The notes beneath the pieces were generated by a model. That model saw only the letters and a list, made by a program, of their open reading frames with translations. It ran no database searches and was not told where the DNA came from. Below, one piece after another: positions 1-6,590 of a stretch of DNA of 6,973 nucleotides (its first letter is position 1; every line of letters begins with the position of its first letter). The stretch is from the NCBI GenBank assembly GCA_013298415.1, contig JAAFHN010000136.1:1-6973 (forward strand). Reading direction: 5' to 3'. Both the position numbers and the translations under genes were made by a program. The DNA comes from Comamonadaceae bacterium (lineage in GTDB: Bacteria; Pseudomonadota; Gammaproteobacteria; Burkholderiales; Burkholderiaceae_C).

Positions 1-455
1 GTCAACCGCGAGAGCACCTCGCCGGTCTGCGTTGTCTCAAAAAACTGCGGACTCATGCGCAGCACATGCGCGTACACCGCGTTGCGCACATCGCTCGTGA
101 TCCGCTCGCCCAGCCAGCTCACCACGTAGAAACGGCATGCCGAGAACAAACCGAGCGCGCAGGCCACGCCAAACAGCATCAGGAACGACATTTCAAGCGA
201 AATCGCCCCACTGTCAACGTTTTTATTACTTGTGTTGCTATCAATCAAGAAGCGCAAAGCCACTGGAAATGCCAGCGTGGCGAGTGCTGCCAACAGCAAA
301 AACAGCCCCGCCAACGCCATTTGCAGCTTGTAGGGCCGCACAAAGGGCAGCAGCCCGCCTAGCGCTTTGGGGTGGGCTTTGGGGGAAGCAGCCGCTGCGG
401 CCTTTGGATCAGGGCTTGGGGGAGGCGAAAGCTGAATCGGAGGTGCTGCAGGCAT
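1..455 (-). CDS. ABC transporter, permease/ATP-binding half-transporter, N-terminal part (partial)
   Basis: Reading the minus strand from ATG at 455-453 gives 151 codons open to the left edge; the rest of the gene, including the nucleotide-binding domain, lies outside. Residues 1-35 are a Pro/Ala-rich cytoplasmic tail. A first membrane helix follows (around MALAGLFLLLAALATLAFPV), then a second (MSFLMLFGVACALGLFSACRF), and then the coupling-helix signature GERITSDVRNAVYAHVLRM followed by SPQFFETTQTGEVLSRL. That order is the type-1 ABC exporter membrane domain (MsbA/LapB/HlyB-like), a homodimeric inner-membrane exporter using ATP. The substrate cannot be told from this half. An in-frame TAG lies 27 bases upstream of the ATG with no alternative start between, so the start is firm. 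The start codon lies within or just past the decayed tail of the upstream lectin pseudogene, so its original promoter may be displaced. No clear Shine-Dalgarno is visible. Confidence 0.9.
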   Translation of the reverse strand, partial: MPAAPPIQLSPPPSPDPKAAAAASPKAHPKALGGLLPFVRPYKLQMALAGLFLLLAALATLAFPVALRFLIDSNTSNKNVDSGAISLEMSFLMLFGVACALGLFSACRFYVVSWLGERITSDVRNAVYAHVLRMSPQFFETTQTGEVLSRL

Positions 456-477
456 AGCCCGCCATTGTCGCAGCGCA

Positions 478-911
478 GCCTAAGCCGAGGCATTTGTCGT
501 CGTTCAGGATCGGCCGCAGTAAGCCACCGTGGCTCGCCGTCGCATGGCTCGGGACGCTGACATCAAACCACCATTGCTGCTCAGTTGCGGGCCGACCGAC
601 AGGCCTGAGCGCGCAGGGCTCAAGCGTCGGGATGGCCCGGCCTAGTGTCATGTCACGCTTGAAATGTCGGTGTATCGCGCCGCGATCGGTGCGCAGGGCT
701 AGGCGCAAAACGCAGCGCATGCTCACCGCATGGGCAAGTTTTGCAACGACGCCCTGCGCAGCGAGGGCAAGCGAGACGGCGGCATTTCAGGCGTAACATG
801 ACACTAGCAGCGCGGTGAGGCAATTGCTCAGATCGGGGCCGCGCAGGCAAAAAGTCCTCCGATGCCGGGGATCAGCGCGATCAGCAAGGTGCGGGCGAGG
901 GTAGCTTGCAT
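478..911 (-). pseudogene. Ricin-type beta-trefoil protein, decayed copy 1, disrupted by fold-back element
   Basis: The minus-strand ATG at 911-909 opens a signal peptide (MQATLARTLLIALIPGIGGLF, then ACAAPI) like those of the two intact neighbours. The next codon is TGA where the relatives have Arg (I-stop-AIASPRC against IRNHASAVC and IGNQALAVC). Two codons after that Cys region a 166-bp inverted-repeat element begins. Beyond it the frame resumes at LEPCALRPVGRP, TEQQWWFD, GLLRPI and DDKCLGLG, matching the middle and third lobes of the intact copies. About 60 codons between the first-lobe Cys and the second-lobe LxxC are missing. After KCLGLG similarity stops and the last QxW lobe is gone; the reading frame runs on into the ABC gene start region. 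The start lies 52 bases after the stop of intact copy 2, so the two were probably once co-transcribed. No protein is expected. The left boundary is approximate. Confidence 0.75.
642..807. mobile_element. 166-bp fold-back MITE-like element with CTAG ends
   Basis: The two ends match as inverted repeats: CTAGTGTCATGTCACGCTTG at 642-661 against CTAGTGTCATGTTACGCCTG read inward from 807, continuing through GAAATG for about 30 bases with a few mismatches. The inside also pairs: GCGCAGGGC (691-699) with GCCCTGCGC (751-759), and GCAAAAC (705-711) with GTTTTGC (738-744). The whole element could therefore fold into one long hairpin. It carries no coding sequence. Both edges are CTAG, as expected when an IS630/Tc1-mariner-type transposase inserts at CTAG and duplicates TA; that assignment is inference, since no transposase is present. 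It sits in decayed lectin copy 1, at the point where about 60 codons are missing. Confidence 0.75.
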
Positions 912-963
912 GGTGAGCGGGCGCACAAGAAGGTGGAATTCGGATGGGTGCACGCGGGCCGAG

Positions 964-1524
964 CTACTGCGGCGCAAACACCCAGCGTTGGTGAAAATCG
1001 GCTGTGCACTCTTGCAGCGCCAAGCCGATGCCCACGCGCCCTTCAAACGCGCGGCCCCACTGCTCAGCCCTGCCTGTCAGGGCGAGGCACTTGCTGTCGC
1101 GTTCAATGGGGCGCAGCAAGCCCAGCAACGGATTTGTGTTGGCGGGCACATTGCGGTCAAACCACCAGAGCTGGGCCGTAACGGGCCTGCCATTGGGCTG
1201 CACGGCGCAGGCGGCCAGCCGTGCACCGGGGTGTGGCGGCAGGGCACTGTGCATGCACTTGTCTGCATAGCGCACCACAAAGCTTGGGCGGCCTTTCGGG
1301 TCGCTTGGATCAACCCCGATCTCTTGCAAAGCAAATTTTTGCGCATTCGCCCCATTGCAGCGCAAGGCATCCACGGACAGGTCTGAGGTGCGCGTGGCTT
1401 GGTTCAAGCACACGGCCAACGCTTGGTTGCCGATGTGCTGCGCCTGAGCGCTCGCCGCGCCCAGCAGGGCAAGCGCCGCCGCCGCGCGGCGCAGTGTGGT
1501 GGTGGTTGTTTTGAATTGACGCAT
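964..1524 (-). CDS. Secreted ricin-type beta-trefoil (R-type lectin-like) protein, intact copy 2
   Basis: 186 aa from ATG 1524-1522; a GAGGAA Shine-Dalgarno lies six bases upstream (1531-1536), so this start is preferred over the longer frame beginning at 1575. Residues 1-28 form a Sec signal peptide with a basic start, an Ala/Leu core and an AQA cleavage site. The mature part is a single three-lobed domain. Each lobe holds two cysteines and ends in Q-x-aromatic: C39, C56 and Q62-K-F64; C90, C106 and Q118-L-W120; C146, C173 and Q179-R-W181. That is the (QxW)3 pattern of ricin-B beta-trefoils, which commonly bind sugars; the ligand here is unknown. The second lobe has a distinctive NGRP, WWFD, NP and GLLRPI block shared by all four local copies. 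Likely periplasmic or extracellular, with three disulfides. The gene heads towards copy 1 and the ABC exporter. Fold assignment is from motif reading only. Confidence 0.85.
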   Translation of the reverse strand: MRQFKTTTTTLRRAAAALALLGAASAQAQHIGNQALAVCLNQATRTSDLSVDALRCNGANAQKFALQEIGVDPSDPKGRPSFVVRYADKCMHSALPPHPGARLAACAVQPNGRPVTAQLWWFDRNVPANTNPLLGLLRPIERDSKCLALTGRAEQWGRAFEGRVGIGLALQECTADFHQRWVFAPQ

Positions 1525-1652
1525 ACAGGGTTCCTCAAAGTCAGTGCAGCAGGATGAGCAAACCGCTCGCCGCACACTTCGAGAATGCCACCAAACACCC
1601 CACCCCAGCGTTCAGAAGCCCTGAACGCCTTGGTACCCAAACATTTTTGCTA

Positions 1653-1681
1653 AAAATAAAGCTATGTCCTTGTGTTTTCAA
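1653..1681 (-). promoter_or_regulatory. Possible sigma70 promoter for lectin copy 2
   Basis: On the minus strand TTGAAA (1681-1676) and TATTTT (1658-1653) are separated by 17 bases, in an AT-rich patch within otherwise GC-rich DNA. Transcription would start near 1645, leaving a leader of about 120 bases before the copy 2 ATG. The -10 is a weak match, so this is a candidate only. The rest of the gene-free stretch 1525-1842 holds the hairpins at 1743-1800 and no convincing ORF. Confidence 0.35.
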
Positions 1682-1742
1682 CATCTATAGCTCTACTTTT
1701 TGAAGCGACTTGGGGTACGGATCTCGCGCCTTTTGGGCCGCG

Positions 1743-1800
1743 CAGGCATCCTCGCCTGGCACGGTCGCTTGAAGCGGCATACGCAAGCGCTGACCGTGCC
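1743..1800. other. Two adjacent stem-loops in the intergenic region
   Basis: CAGGC (1743-1747) pairs with GCCTG (1754-1758) around a six-base loop. It is followed directly by a long hairpin: GGCACGGTC (1758-1766) pairs exactly with GACCGTGCC (1792-1800), and inside it GCTTG pairs with CAAGC after a three-base bulge. The hairpins overlap at one base. There is no T-run after either arm, so this is not a standard terminator. It lies between the candidate copy 2 promoter and the inverted-repeat element at 1843. It could be a leader or small-RNA structure, a protein-binding palindrome, or the remnant of an older element; the sequence does not decide. Confidence 0.4.
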
Positions 1801-1842
1801 GCGTTGACCATCCGCTGCGATGCAACGCCTTCCGCTGATGAT

Positions 1843-2075
1843 CCTAGAAACCGCAGTTGAACGCGCCCGAGTGGGCCTGCATGGGGCCGATCCAGCAAGG
1901 CGCGAGGACGCAGCGCACTCGTGTGCGCAAGGACGAGCAACGCCGCTGGTCGGCTCCAGGCGGGCGCAATCGGGTGTGTAGTGCTTTCACCCAATTGGTG
2001 AGTTTGAAAAGCGAACAAGTCTTGATGAAATCAGGTGCTTATCACTGAAGCAAGCGGTCAACTGCTGTTTCTAAG
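1843..2075. mobile_element. MITE-like element, copy A (233 bp)
   Basis: The left end CCTAGAAACCGCAGTTGA (1843-1860) is mirrored at the right by TCAACTGCTGTTTCTAAG (2058-2075), with two mismatches from the perfect repeat. The interior matches 6591-6824 closely, almost without change for the first 110 bases and more divergent over the last 110. It carries a perfect central palindrome GCGCAC-TCGT-GTGCGC (1913-1928). There is no transposase; short open frames across it are incidental. The TA within the terminal CTAG or CTAA would fit a 2-bp TA duplication. The right end lies about 70 bases beyond the stop codon of lectin copy 3. Its more degraded terminal repeat suggests it is the older or less constrained copy. 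Confidence 0.85.
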
Positions 2076-2143
2076 ATCATGCACACAAAAAAGCCCTCGC
2101 GCCCCTCGATCGCCTGATGCACCCTGCCTTGCTTGACGACGCC

Positions 2144-2719
2144 CTACTTCACCATGTTCACCCACCAGCGCTGGTTGAGTCCACCGGTGCAGGAGCCCAC
2201 ATTCAGCGGTAGGGGCCGCTGGAGCAAGATATCGAGACTCCAGTCGCCGAAGTTGCCACTCAGCTCCACACAGTCCGTTGTCTCAGAAATAGGCCGCAGC
2301 AGCCCCGCCATGGGATTGACGTTGCCTGGAAAATTGGTGTCAAACCACCAACTTTGCCAAACCATGGGCCGCCCGTTGGGGTACAGCTTGCAGGCCTCCA
2401 GGCGATAGACCGTCCCTACCAAGCGGGGCACGCGCTCCAAGCACAGGTCGCCGTACACGATCTGGTATTCGGGCAGCCGATGGGAGCGCTCCTGGTCGAT
2501 GCCGAAATCGCGCAAAACGAACTTTTGATTGCCTTTGCCGTTGCAAGGCCACGCGGCGACACCATGGCCGCTGCCCTTGCCCGTGGTGTCCATGCACACG
2601 GCCGAGGCGTGGTTGCGGATTTCTTGCGCTTGCGCGCAGCTTGCGCCCGCAGCCGCGAAGGCAAGTGCGGCTAGCTGAACAACGCGCCGACGCGTTGGCG
2701 AAGTCAAAGAGAAAAGCAT
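2144..2719 (-). CDS. Secreted ricin-type beta-trefoil (R-type lectin-like) protein, intact copy 3
   Basis: 191 aa from ATG 2719-2717, with AGGAG seven bases upstream (2727-2731); upstream ATGs at 2794 and 2776 lack such a site. The signal peptide has an Arg-rich start (TRRR), an Ala-rich core and an AQA cleavage site after residue 31. C28 in the signal lacks a proper lipobox, so a lipoprotein is unlikely. The mature domain repeats the three-lobe layout: C42, C59 and Q65-K-F67; C93, C110 and Q122-S-W124; C150, C177 and Q183-R-W185. All six cysteines and three QxW sites line up with copy 2, and the NGRP, WWFD, NP and GLLRPI block is present in the second lobe. Elsewhere the two proteins differ strongly, so they are old paralogues or separately selected, not a recent duplication. 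Probably a periplasmic or extracellular sugar-binding protein; ligand unknown. It lies just downstream of decayed copy 4. Confidence 0.88.
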   Translation of the reverse strand: MLFSLTSPTRRRVVQLAALAFAAAGASCAQAQEIRNHASAVCMDTTGKGSGHGVAAWPCNGKGNQKFVLRDFGIDQERSHRLPEYQIVYGDLCLERVPRLVGTVYRLEACKLYPNGRPMVWQSWWFDTNFPGNVNPMAGLLRPISETTDCVELSGNFGDWSLDILLQRPLPLNVGSCTGGLNQRWWVNMVK

Positions 2720-2772
2720 TTCAAAACTCCTGAAAATTAACCTGAGAACAGCCGTCAAACGAGGCGGTAGCC

Positions 2773-3084
2773 TCATCGCGGCCTGACTTGGCATGGGTTG
2801 AGCATGGGGCGCAGCAGCCCGAGCCGTGGGTTGGTCTTGTCGGGCATACGGCGATCAAATCACCGCTGCTGCGCCAGCGCGAGTCGGCCTCCGGTGGCGC
2901 ACCGACAAGGCAGTAACCACCCGCCAGACGCAGCCATGGGCGAGGAGACTCGGGGCGGGCGGGCGCGGGGAATCGTGCCGATACGGAGCAAGGCAAATTT
3001 CTGCTGCGGCCCTTGCCAGTAGCGCTCCGTTTGCGCGGAGCCTGCTGGTTTGTCGTGGGTGCAGGCGCAATCTGGGGCAAGGTT
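2773..3084 (-). pseudogene. Ricin-type beta-trefoil protein, decayed copy 4
   Basis: One minus-strand frame reads NLAPDCACTHDK at 3084, then WQGPQQKFALLRIG, and later a stop codon TGA (2862-2860) directly before FDRRMPDKTNPRLGLLRP, ending at TGA 2775-2773. These match CLNQ, AQKFALQEIG and WWFDRNVPANTNPLLGLLRP of intact copy 2. The second Trp of WWFD has become a stop, and about 10 codons are missing between the QKF and FD sites. No signal peptide is found in frame upstream, and the third lobe is absent. A five-pair hairpin GAGGC-ggta-GCCTC (2761-2774) follows its end. The remnant occupies the space immediately upstream of the divergent DUF455 gene. The longer open frame across 2721-3176 on the same strand is out of register with the homology and is not a gene. 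Confidence 0.75.
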
Positions 3085-3169
3085 TGGCGTGCAGCGGTCA
3101 TCTCATGCGTCTCCTGCAAAGGTTGAACTCGGGCGAGCAGCTGGCTTTGAGCCGCTTCACAATCCGAAG

Positions 3170-4117
3170 ATGCCACAGGAATGCCTGCCTCTGCGTTCAG
3201 CCGCTCTGAACGCTCTCATCACCTCGAATTTCGAGCAAAAGTGCCTCTCAGTCCAATCATTTTCGACACATAGTGCTATCTTTTTTGAAAACTCTGTAGA
3301 GGATGAAAAACGCCTGCTTGCCCAAGCCAGCAGCGCGCCGCTGCCCGGCCGCCTGACCAAACCCTTGCTCGTTCACCCCATGCAGGTACCCAAGCGCAGC
3401 ATCCACACCCGCGAAGGCAGAGCAGCGCTGATCCACAGCATTGCGCACATTGAATACAACGCGATCAACTTGGCGCTCGATGCGATTTGGCGCTTTGGTG
3501 GCATGCCCGAGCCCTACTACCGCGATTGGGCCCGCGTGGCAGCTGAAGAGGCCAAACACTTTGGCTTGCTGCGCTCGCTTTTGCGCGAGATGGGGCACGA
3601 CTACGGCGACTTTCCCGCGCACGATGGCTTGTGGGAAATGACCGAGAAAACGAGCGACGACATCACCGCCCGCATGGCGCTTGTGCCGCGCACGCTGGAA
3701 GCGCGCGGCTTGGATGCCACGCCACTGATCCAAGCCAAGCTGCGCAAGCTGGCCGAGCAAGCTGCCGCCAAGCCCAGCAAAGCCGATCCGCATGCGGCAG
3801 CCGATTGCACGCAAGCGATAGCGATCTTGGACGTGATCCTCGCCGACGAAATCGGCCATGTGGCCATCGGTAACCATTGGTACCGCTGGCTGTGCGAGCG
3901 CGACGGACTCGATCCGATCCAGCACTACGCCACGCTCTCAGAGCGCTACCAAGCCCCAAAGCTCAAAGCCCCCTTCAATCTGGACGCAAGGGCTCAGGCG
4001 GGATTTTTGGCCGAGGAGCTCCTGGCTTTGGGCCAATTTGGCTTCACCGCAGGGGCTTACCCATCGGACGATGAACCACAGCTGGGTGCCGCGATCCGCG
4101 CCAAAGCCCTGCAGTAA
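3170..4117 (+). CDS. DUF455 family ferritin-like protein
   Basis: 315 aa if started at ATG 3170. This start keeps the conserved family N-terminus (PLRSAALNALITSNFEQK) and excludes upstream codons that overlap the lectin remnant; its Shine-Dalgarno is weak, so the start is moderately sure. The conserved PGRL, LVHP, VPKRS and EGRAALIHS region leads into a ferritin-like helical bundle. Carboxylate and His ligands expected of a di-iron site are visible: E95 (AHIEYNAINLALDAIWRF), E126/E127 with H130 (AAEEAKHF), and E227 with H230 (ADEIGHVAIGNHW). The family hallmarks YGDFPAHDGLWEM, ALVPRTLEARGLDATP and APFNLDARAQAGF are all present. DUF455 (COG2833) proteins are cytoplasmic and of unproven role; a di-iron oxygenase or hydroxylase activity is a family-level inference. 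The first 60 codons are noticeably richer in A+T than the rest. The gene ends 108 bases before the kinase; co-transcription is possible. Confidence 0.93.
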   Translation: MPQECLPLRSAALNALITSNFEQKCLSVQSFSTHSAIFFENSVEDEKRLLAQASSAPLPGRLTKPLLVHPMQVPKRSIHTREGRAALIHSIAHIEYNAINLALDAIWRFGGMPEPYYRDWARVAAEEAKHFGLLRSLLREMGHDYGDFPAHDGLWEMTEKTSDDITARMALVPRTLEARGLDATPLIQAKLRKLAEQAAAKPSKADPHAAADCTQAIAILDVILADEIGHVAIGNHWYRWLCERDGLDPIQHYATLSERYQAPKLKAPFNLDARAQAGFLAEELLALGQFGFTAGAYPSDDEPQLGAAIRAKALQ

Positions 4118-4225
4118 AAAGTCAACAATGCTGAAAAATCTGGCAAGCTTCTCAGAACACAAAGACACCAACCAAGCTCACATCTGCCAGAGGGCTTGAC
4201 CAGCACTTGCCGAGGAGATCCATTC

Positions 4226-6556
4226 ATGCTCAGCTCGAAAGACTGCGCAAACATCGACGAGCGCTTGTGGCGGCTGCGCCTGGGAGACCGAAGCGCTGCC
4301 ACGCCCTTGGCTGAATCGTTGATAGAGGAGTTTGAGCCGGGGAGTCTGTGGCACGCGGTGGGCTTGTTTCACCGCGCCTGGGCCCGTTTGCATCTGCAAG
4401 ACGAGGCCGCTTGCATAGCCGATTTGGACGTGGCGCAGACTTGTTTTGCGCGCTTCGGTGAGCGGCTTCGACTGGCCGACTGCATCCATGTTCGGGCGTT
4501 GATGCTGTTTTCCGCTGGTGAGCCCGCGCGTGGTCTGGCGATGCTGCAAGCGATCAAGCTAGCGCCCGAGGATGTGCGCGGCGTGATGCCGAGCTACTTT
4601 CACATGAATCTGCTCGGCTTGTGCCAATTGGACAGCGGCGATTGGGATGGTGCGTTGAGCAGCCTCACCCGTGCGATTTTGTTGGCCGAGCAAACCGATG
4701 ACGCGGCGACACTGGGCAACTCTTTGGCGAACTGCGCGGGTCTGCACTGCGACATGTTCAATTTCGATGTCGCAGCCAAACTGGCCCAGCGCGCCTGGGA
4801 TTTGGCGAAACCCATGCCCATGACCGCCGTGTGGTGGACAGGTGGCATCAACGCCATGCTGGCTTACGACGGCCTGGGTGCGGCCGACACGGCGTGGGAG
4901 ATCGCAAGGCAATTGCTCGTACACGAAACGCAAATCCCTCAGCGCAAGCGCCTTTCCTATCACAGCAAATTTGGCTTTGTGGCGCTGCATGCAGGCCATT
5001 TGTCAGACGCCCAGCGCCACATCGCGTTGGCGGTGCAGCACTGCGCCAACCAGCCCCAAACCACCGAGCTCATTTGGGCAAGGGCGCAGGCCTGCATTGC
5101 GCAGCAGCAATACGCGCTGGCGCGCGAATTGACCGAAGGCCGCCTCGCGCACCCCGAAACCCTTGAGTGGGCCGATACGCCGCTGGACATTTGGCGTGTG
5201 CTGCAAGAGGCGGCGCAGGCCTGCAAAGGCATGCAAGATTTTCAAGCGGCACTGGCCTACGCGGAGCGCGCATCGCAAAGCTACGTTGAGCTGGTGGGCC
5301 AAAGCGCCCGCGCCAATCGCGTGGCCATCGAAGTTGAACTGGAGACGCAGCGCACCGCATGGCAGCGTGACGAAGCCCTGCGTTTGCACCAGGAGGCGCA
5401 GAAAGAGCAGCAGCGGCTGACCGCGCTGAACACGGCACTTGACGAAGCCAGCCGCGCCAAAAGTCGTCTGCTCGCGGTCGCCAGTCATGACCTGCGCCAG
5501 CCCCTGCATGCGCTCGGCATGTACTTGGCTTCGCTGCAAGCCGATCTGCGCGAACACGAGAACATGACTGCCCAAGTTGGCTTGCTCGACCGGGCCGAAG
5601 ATACCGTCAACGCCTTGGCTCGCATGTTCGGTACCTTGCTGGACCTGTCGCGGTTGGAGGGCGGTGGCCTGCAACCCAACATGCAGCCCATTGACCTGAC
5701 TGCCCTGTGCCTTCGCTTAGCGCAGGAGACGGCAACCCGCAGCGCCTTGCCGGCCAAGCTGCTGCGCGCGCACGCCAGTGCTGCCAAGTTTGGCTTGAGC
5801 GACTCTGCGCTGCTTGAGCGCTGCCTGCGCAACTTGTTGGAAAACGCCATCCAATACGCTGGCGATGCGCGGCTGTGCCTTGCCATCCGTGCGCGCGCCG
5901 GGCAGTGGCGCATCGAGGTTCGAGACGGTGGTCAGGGCATCGCTGCGGAGCATCAAACGGAGGTCTTCGAAGAGTTTTATCGCATCGACCAAGCACAGCA
6001 CACCGTGCGCGGCCTGGGTTTGGGCCTGTCCATCGTCAAGCGCCTGTGCGGGCTGCTGCAGCATCCGCTCAAGCTCCATTCTCAGCCGGGCCGAGGCACG
6101 GTCGTGTCCATCGGCATCGATCGCTGCTCTGCGCCAGCGGCAGTTCACGCTGAACGAACGTTGAACACCCAACCGAGCGCACTCAGGATTGCCTTGATCG
6201 AGGACGACCCCGCGGTGCGTGAGGGCACCGCTGCATTGCTCGAACGCTGGGGCTATCGGGTCGACTGCGCGGCAGACACCGCACCGTGGGTGAAAAGCAA
6301 GCATTTCTCCGCACCCGACGTGGCAGTGATTGACTACCACTTGGGCGCGCTAACGGATGGGATGACCGCACTTGCAGAACTGCGCAGTCATTTCGGCGTC
6401 GAGCTGCCGGGCCTGATCGTGACCGCAGAGACATCGGCGGCCGCCTTGGAACGCATTCGCGTCAGCGCTGTGGCCTATCTGCCCAAACCGGTGCAACCCT
6501 CTCGCCTAAGGGCCTGGCTGCAAGCCATTGACTCTGGCCTGCTGGCCAAGGTTTGA
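4226..6556 (+). CDS. Soluble hybrid sensor histidine kinase with TPR-like sensor and receiver domain
   Basis: 776 aa from ATG 4226, chosen because GAGGAG (4212-4217) sits eight bases upstream; the in-frame TTG at 4196 is less likely. Residues 1 to about 365 are helical TPR-like repeats (for example SGDWDGALSSLTRAILLAEQ), the probable sensing or protein-binding part. A coiled coil (about 365-415, Gln/Glu-rich) leads to the HisKA domain with phospho-acceptor H421 in ASHDLRQPLHAL. The ATP-binding domain shows the N box (LLENAIQYA, N540), G1 box D567-GGQG and G2 box at 596 (GLGLGLS). The C-terminal receiver has acidic residues E659-D660-D661, phospho-acceptor D703 (VIDYHLG), T733 (VTAET) and K754 (LPKP), so all catalytic residues are present. 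There is no transmembrane segment, so it acts in the cytoplasm. The receiver has no DNA-binding output, so it may be an intramolecular phosphate relay or sink needing a separate Hpt protein or regulator, not found here. Confidence 0.95.
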   Translation: MLSSKDCANIDERLWRLRLGDRSAATPLAESLIEEFEPGSLWHAVGLFHRAWARLHLQDEAACIADLDVAQTCFARFGERLRLADCIHVRALMLFSAGEPARGLAMLQAIKLAPEDVRGVMPSYFHMNLLGLCQLDSGDWDGALSSLTRAILLAEQTDDAATLGNSLANCAGLHCDMFNFDVAAKLAQRAWDLAKPMPMTAVWWTGGINAMLAYDGLGAADTAWEIARQLLVHETQIPQRKRLSYHSKFGFVALHAGHLSDAQRHIALAVQHCANQPQTTELIWARAQACIAQQQYALARELTEGRLAHPETLEWADTPLDIWRVLQEAAQACKGMQDFQAALAYAERASQSYVELVGQSARANRVAIEVELETQRTAWQRDEALRLHQEAQKEQQRLTALNTALDEASRAKSRLLAVASHDLRQPLHALGMYLASLQADLREHENMTAQVGLLDRAEDTVNALARMFGTLLDLSRLEGGGLQPNMQPIDLTALCLRLAQETATRSALPAKLLRAHASAAKFGLSDSALLERCLRNLLENAIQYAGDARLCLAIRARAGQWRIEVRDGGQGIAAEHQTEVFEEFYRIDQAQHTVRGLGLGLSIVKRLCGLLQHPLKLHSQPGRGTVVSIGIDRCSAPAAVHAERTLNTQPSALRIALIEDDPAVREGTAALLERWGYRVDCAADTAPWVKSKHFSAPDVAVIDYHLGALTDGMTALAELRSHFGVELPGLIVTAETSAAALERIRVSAVAYLPKPVQPSRLRAWLQAIDSGLLAKV

Positions 6557-6590
6557 GCGAGCGGCGAACTGGGCGCCGCCGGAAAATCGT

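Noticed and set aside
862..1386. 174-aa plus-strand open frame
   Set aside because: It is antisense to intact lectin copy 2, which has a signal peptide, Shine-Dalgarno and paired motifs.
2085..2143. Rho-independent terminator after lectin copy 3
   Set aside because: A run of six Ts follows GC-rich sequence on the minus strand, but no stem can be formed immediately before it.
2720..2760. Promoter for lectin copy 3 (TTGACG and TTAATT)
   Set aside because: The two boxes are only 12 bases apart, too close for a sigma70 promoter.
2721..3176. 151-aa open frame on the minus strand
   Set aside because: It is out of register with the lectin homology, which lies in another frame with a nonsense codon; the protein matches no pattern and the frame is a by-product of GC-rich sequence.
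3257..3925. 222-aa minus-strand open frame opposite DUF455
   Set aside because: It is antisense to a clearly conserved coding sequence and has no recognisable motif or ribosome site.
5003..5674. 223-aa minus-strand open frame opposite the kinase
   Set aside because: It is antisense to the kinase domain region; composition reflects the complementary codons only.
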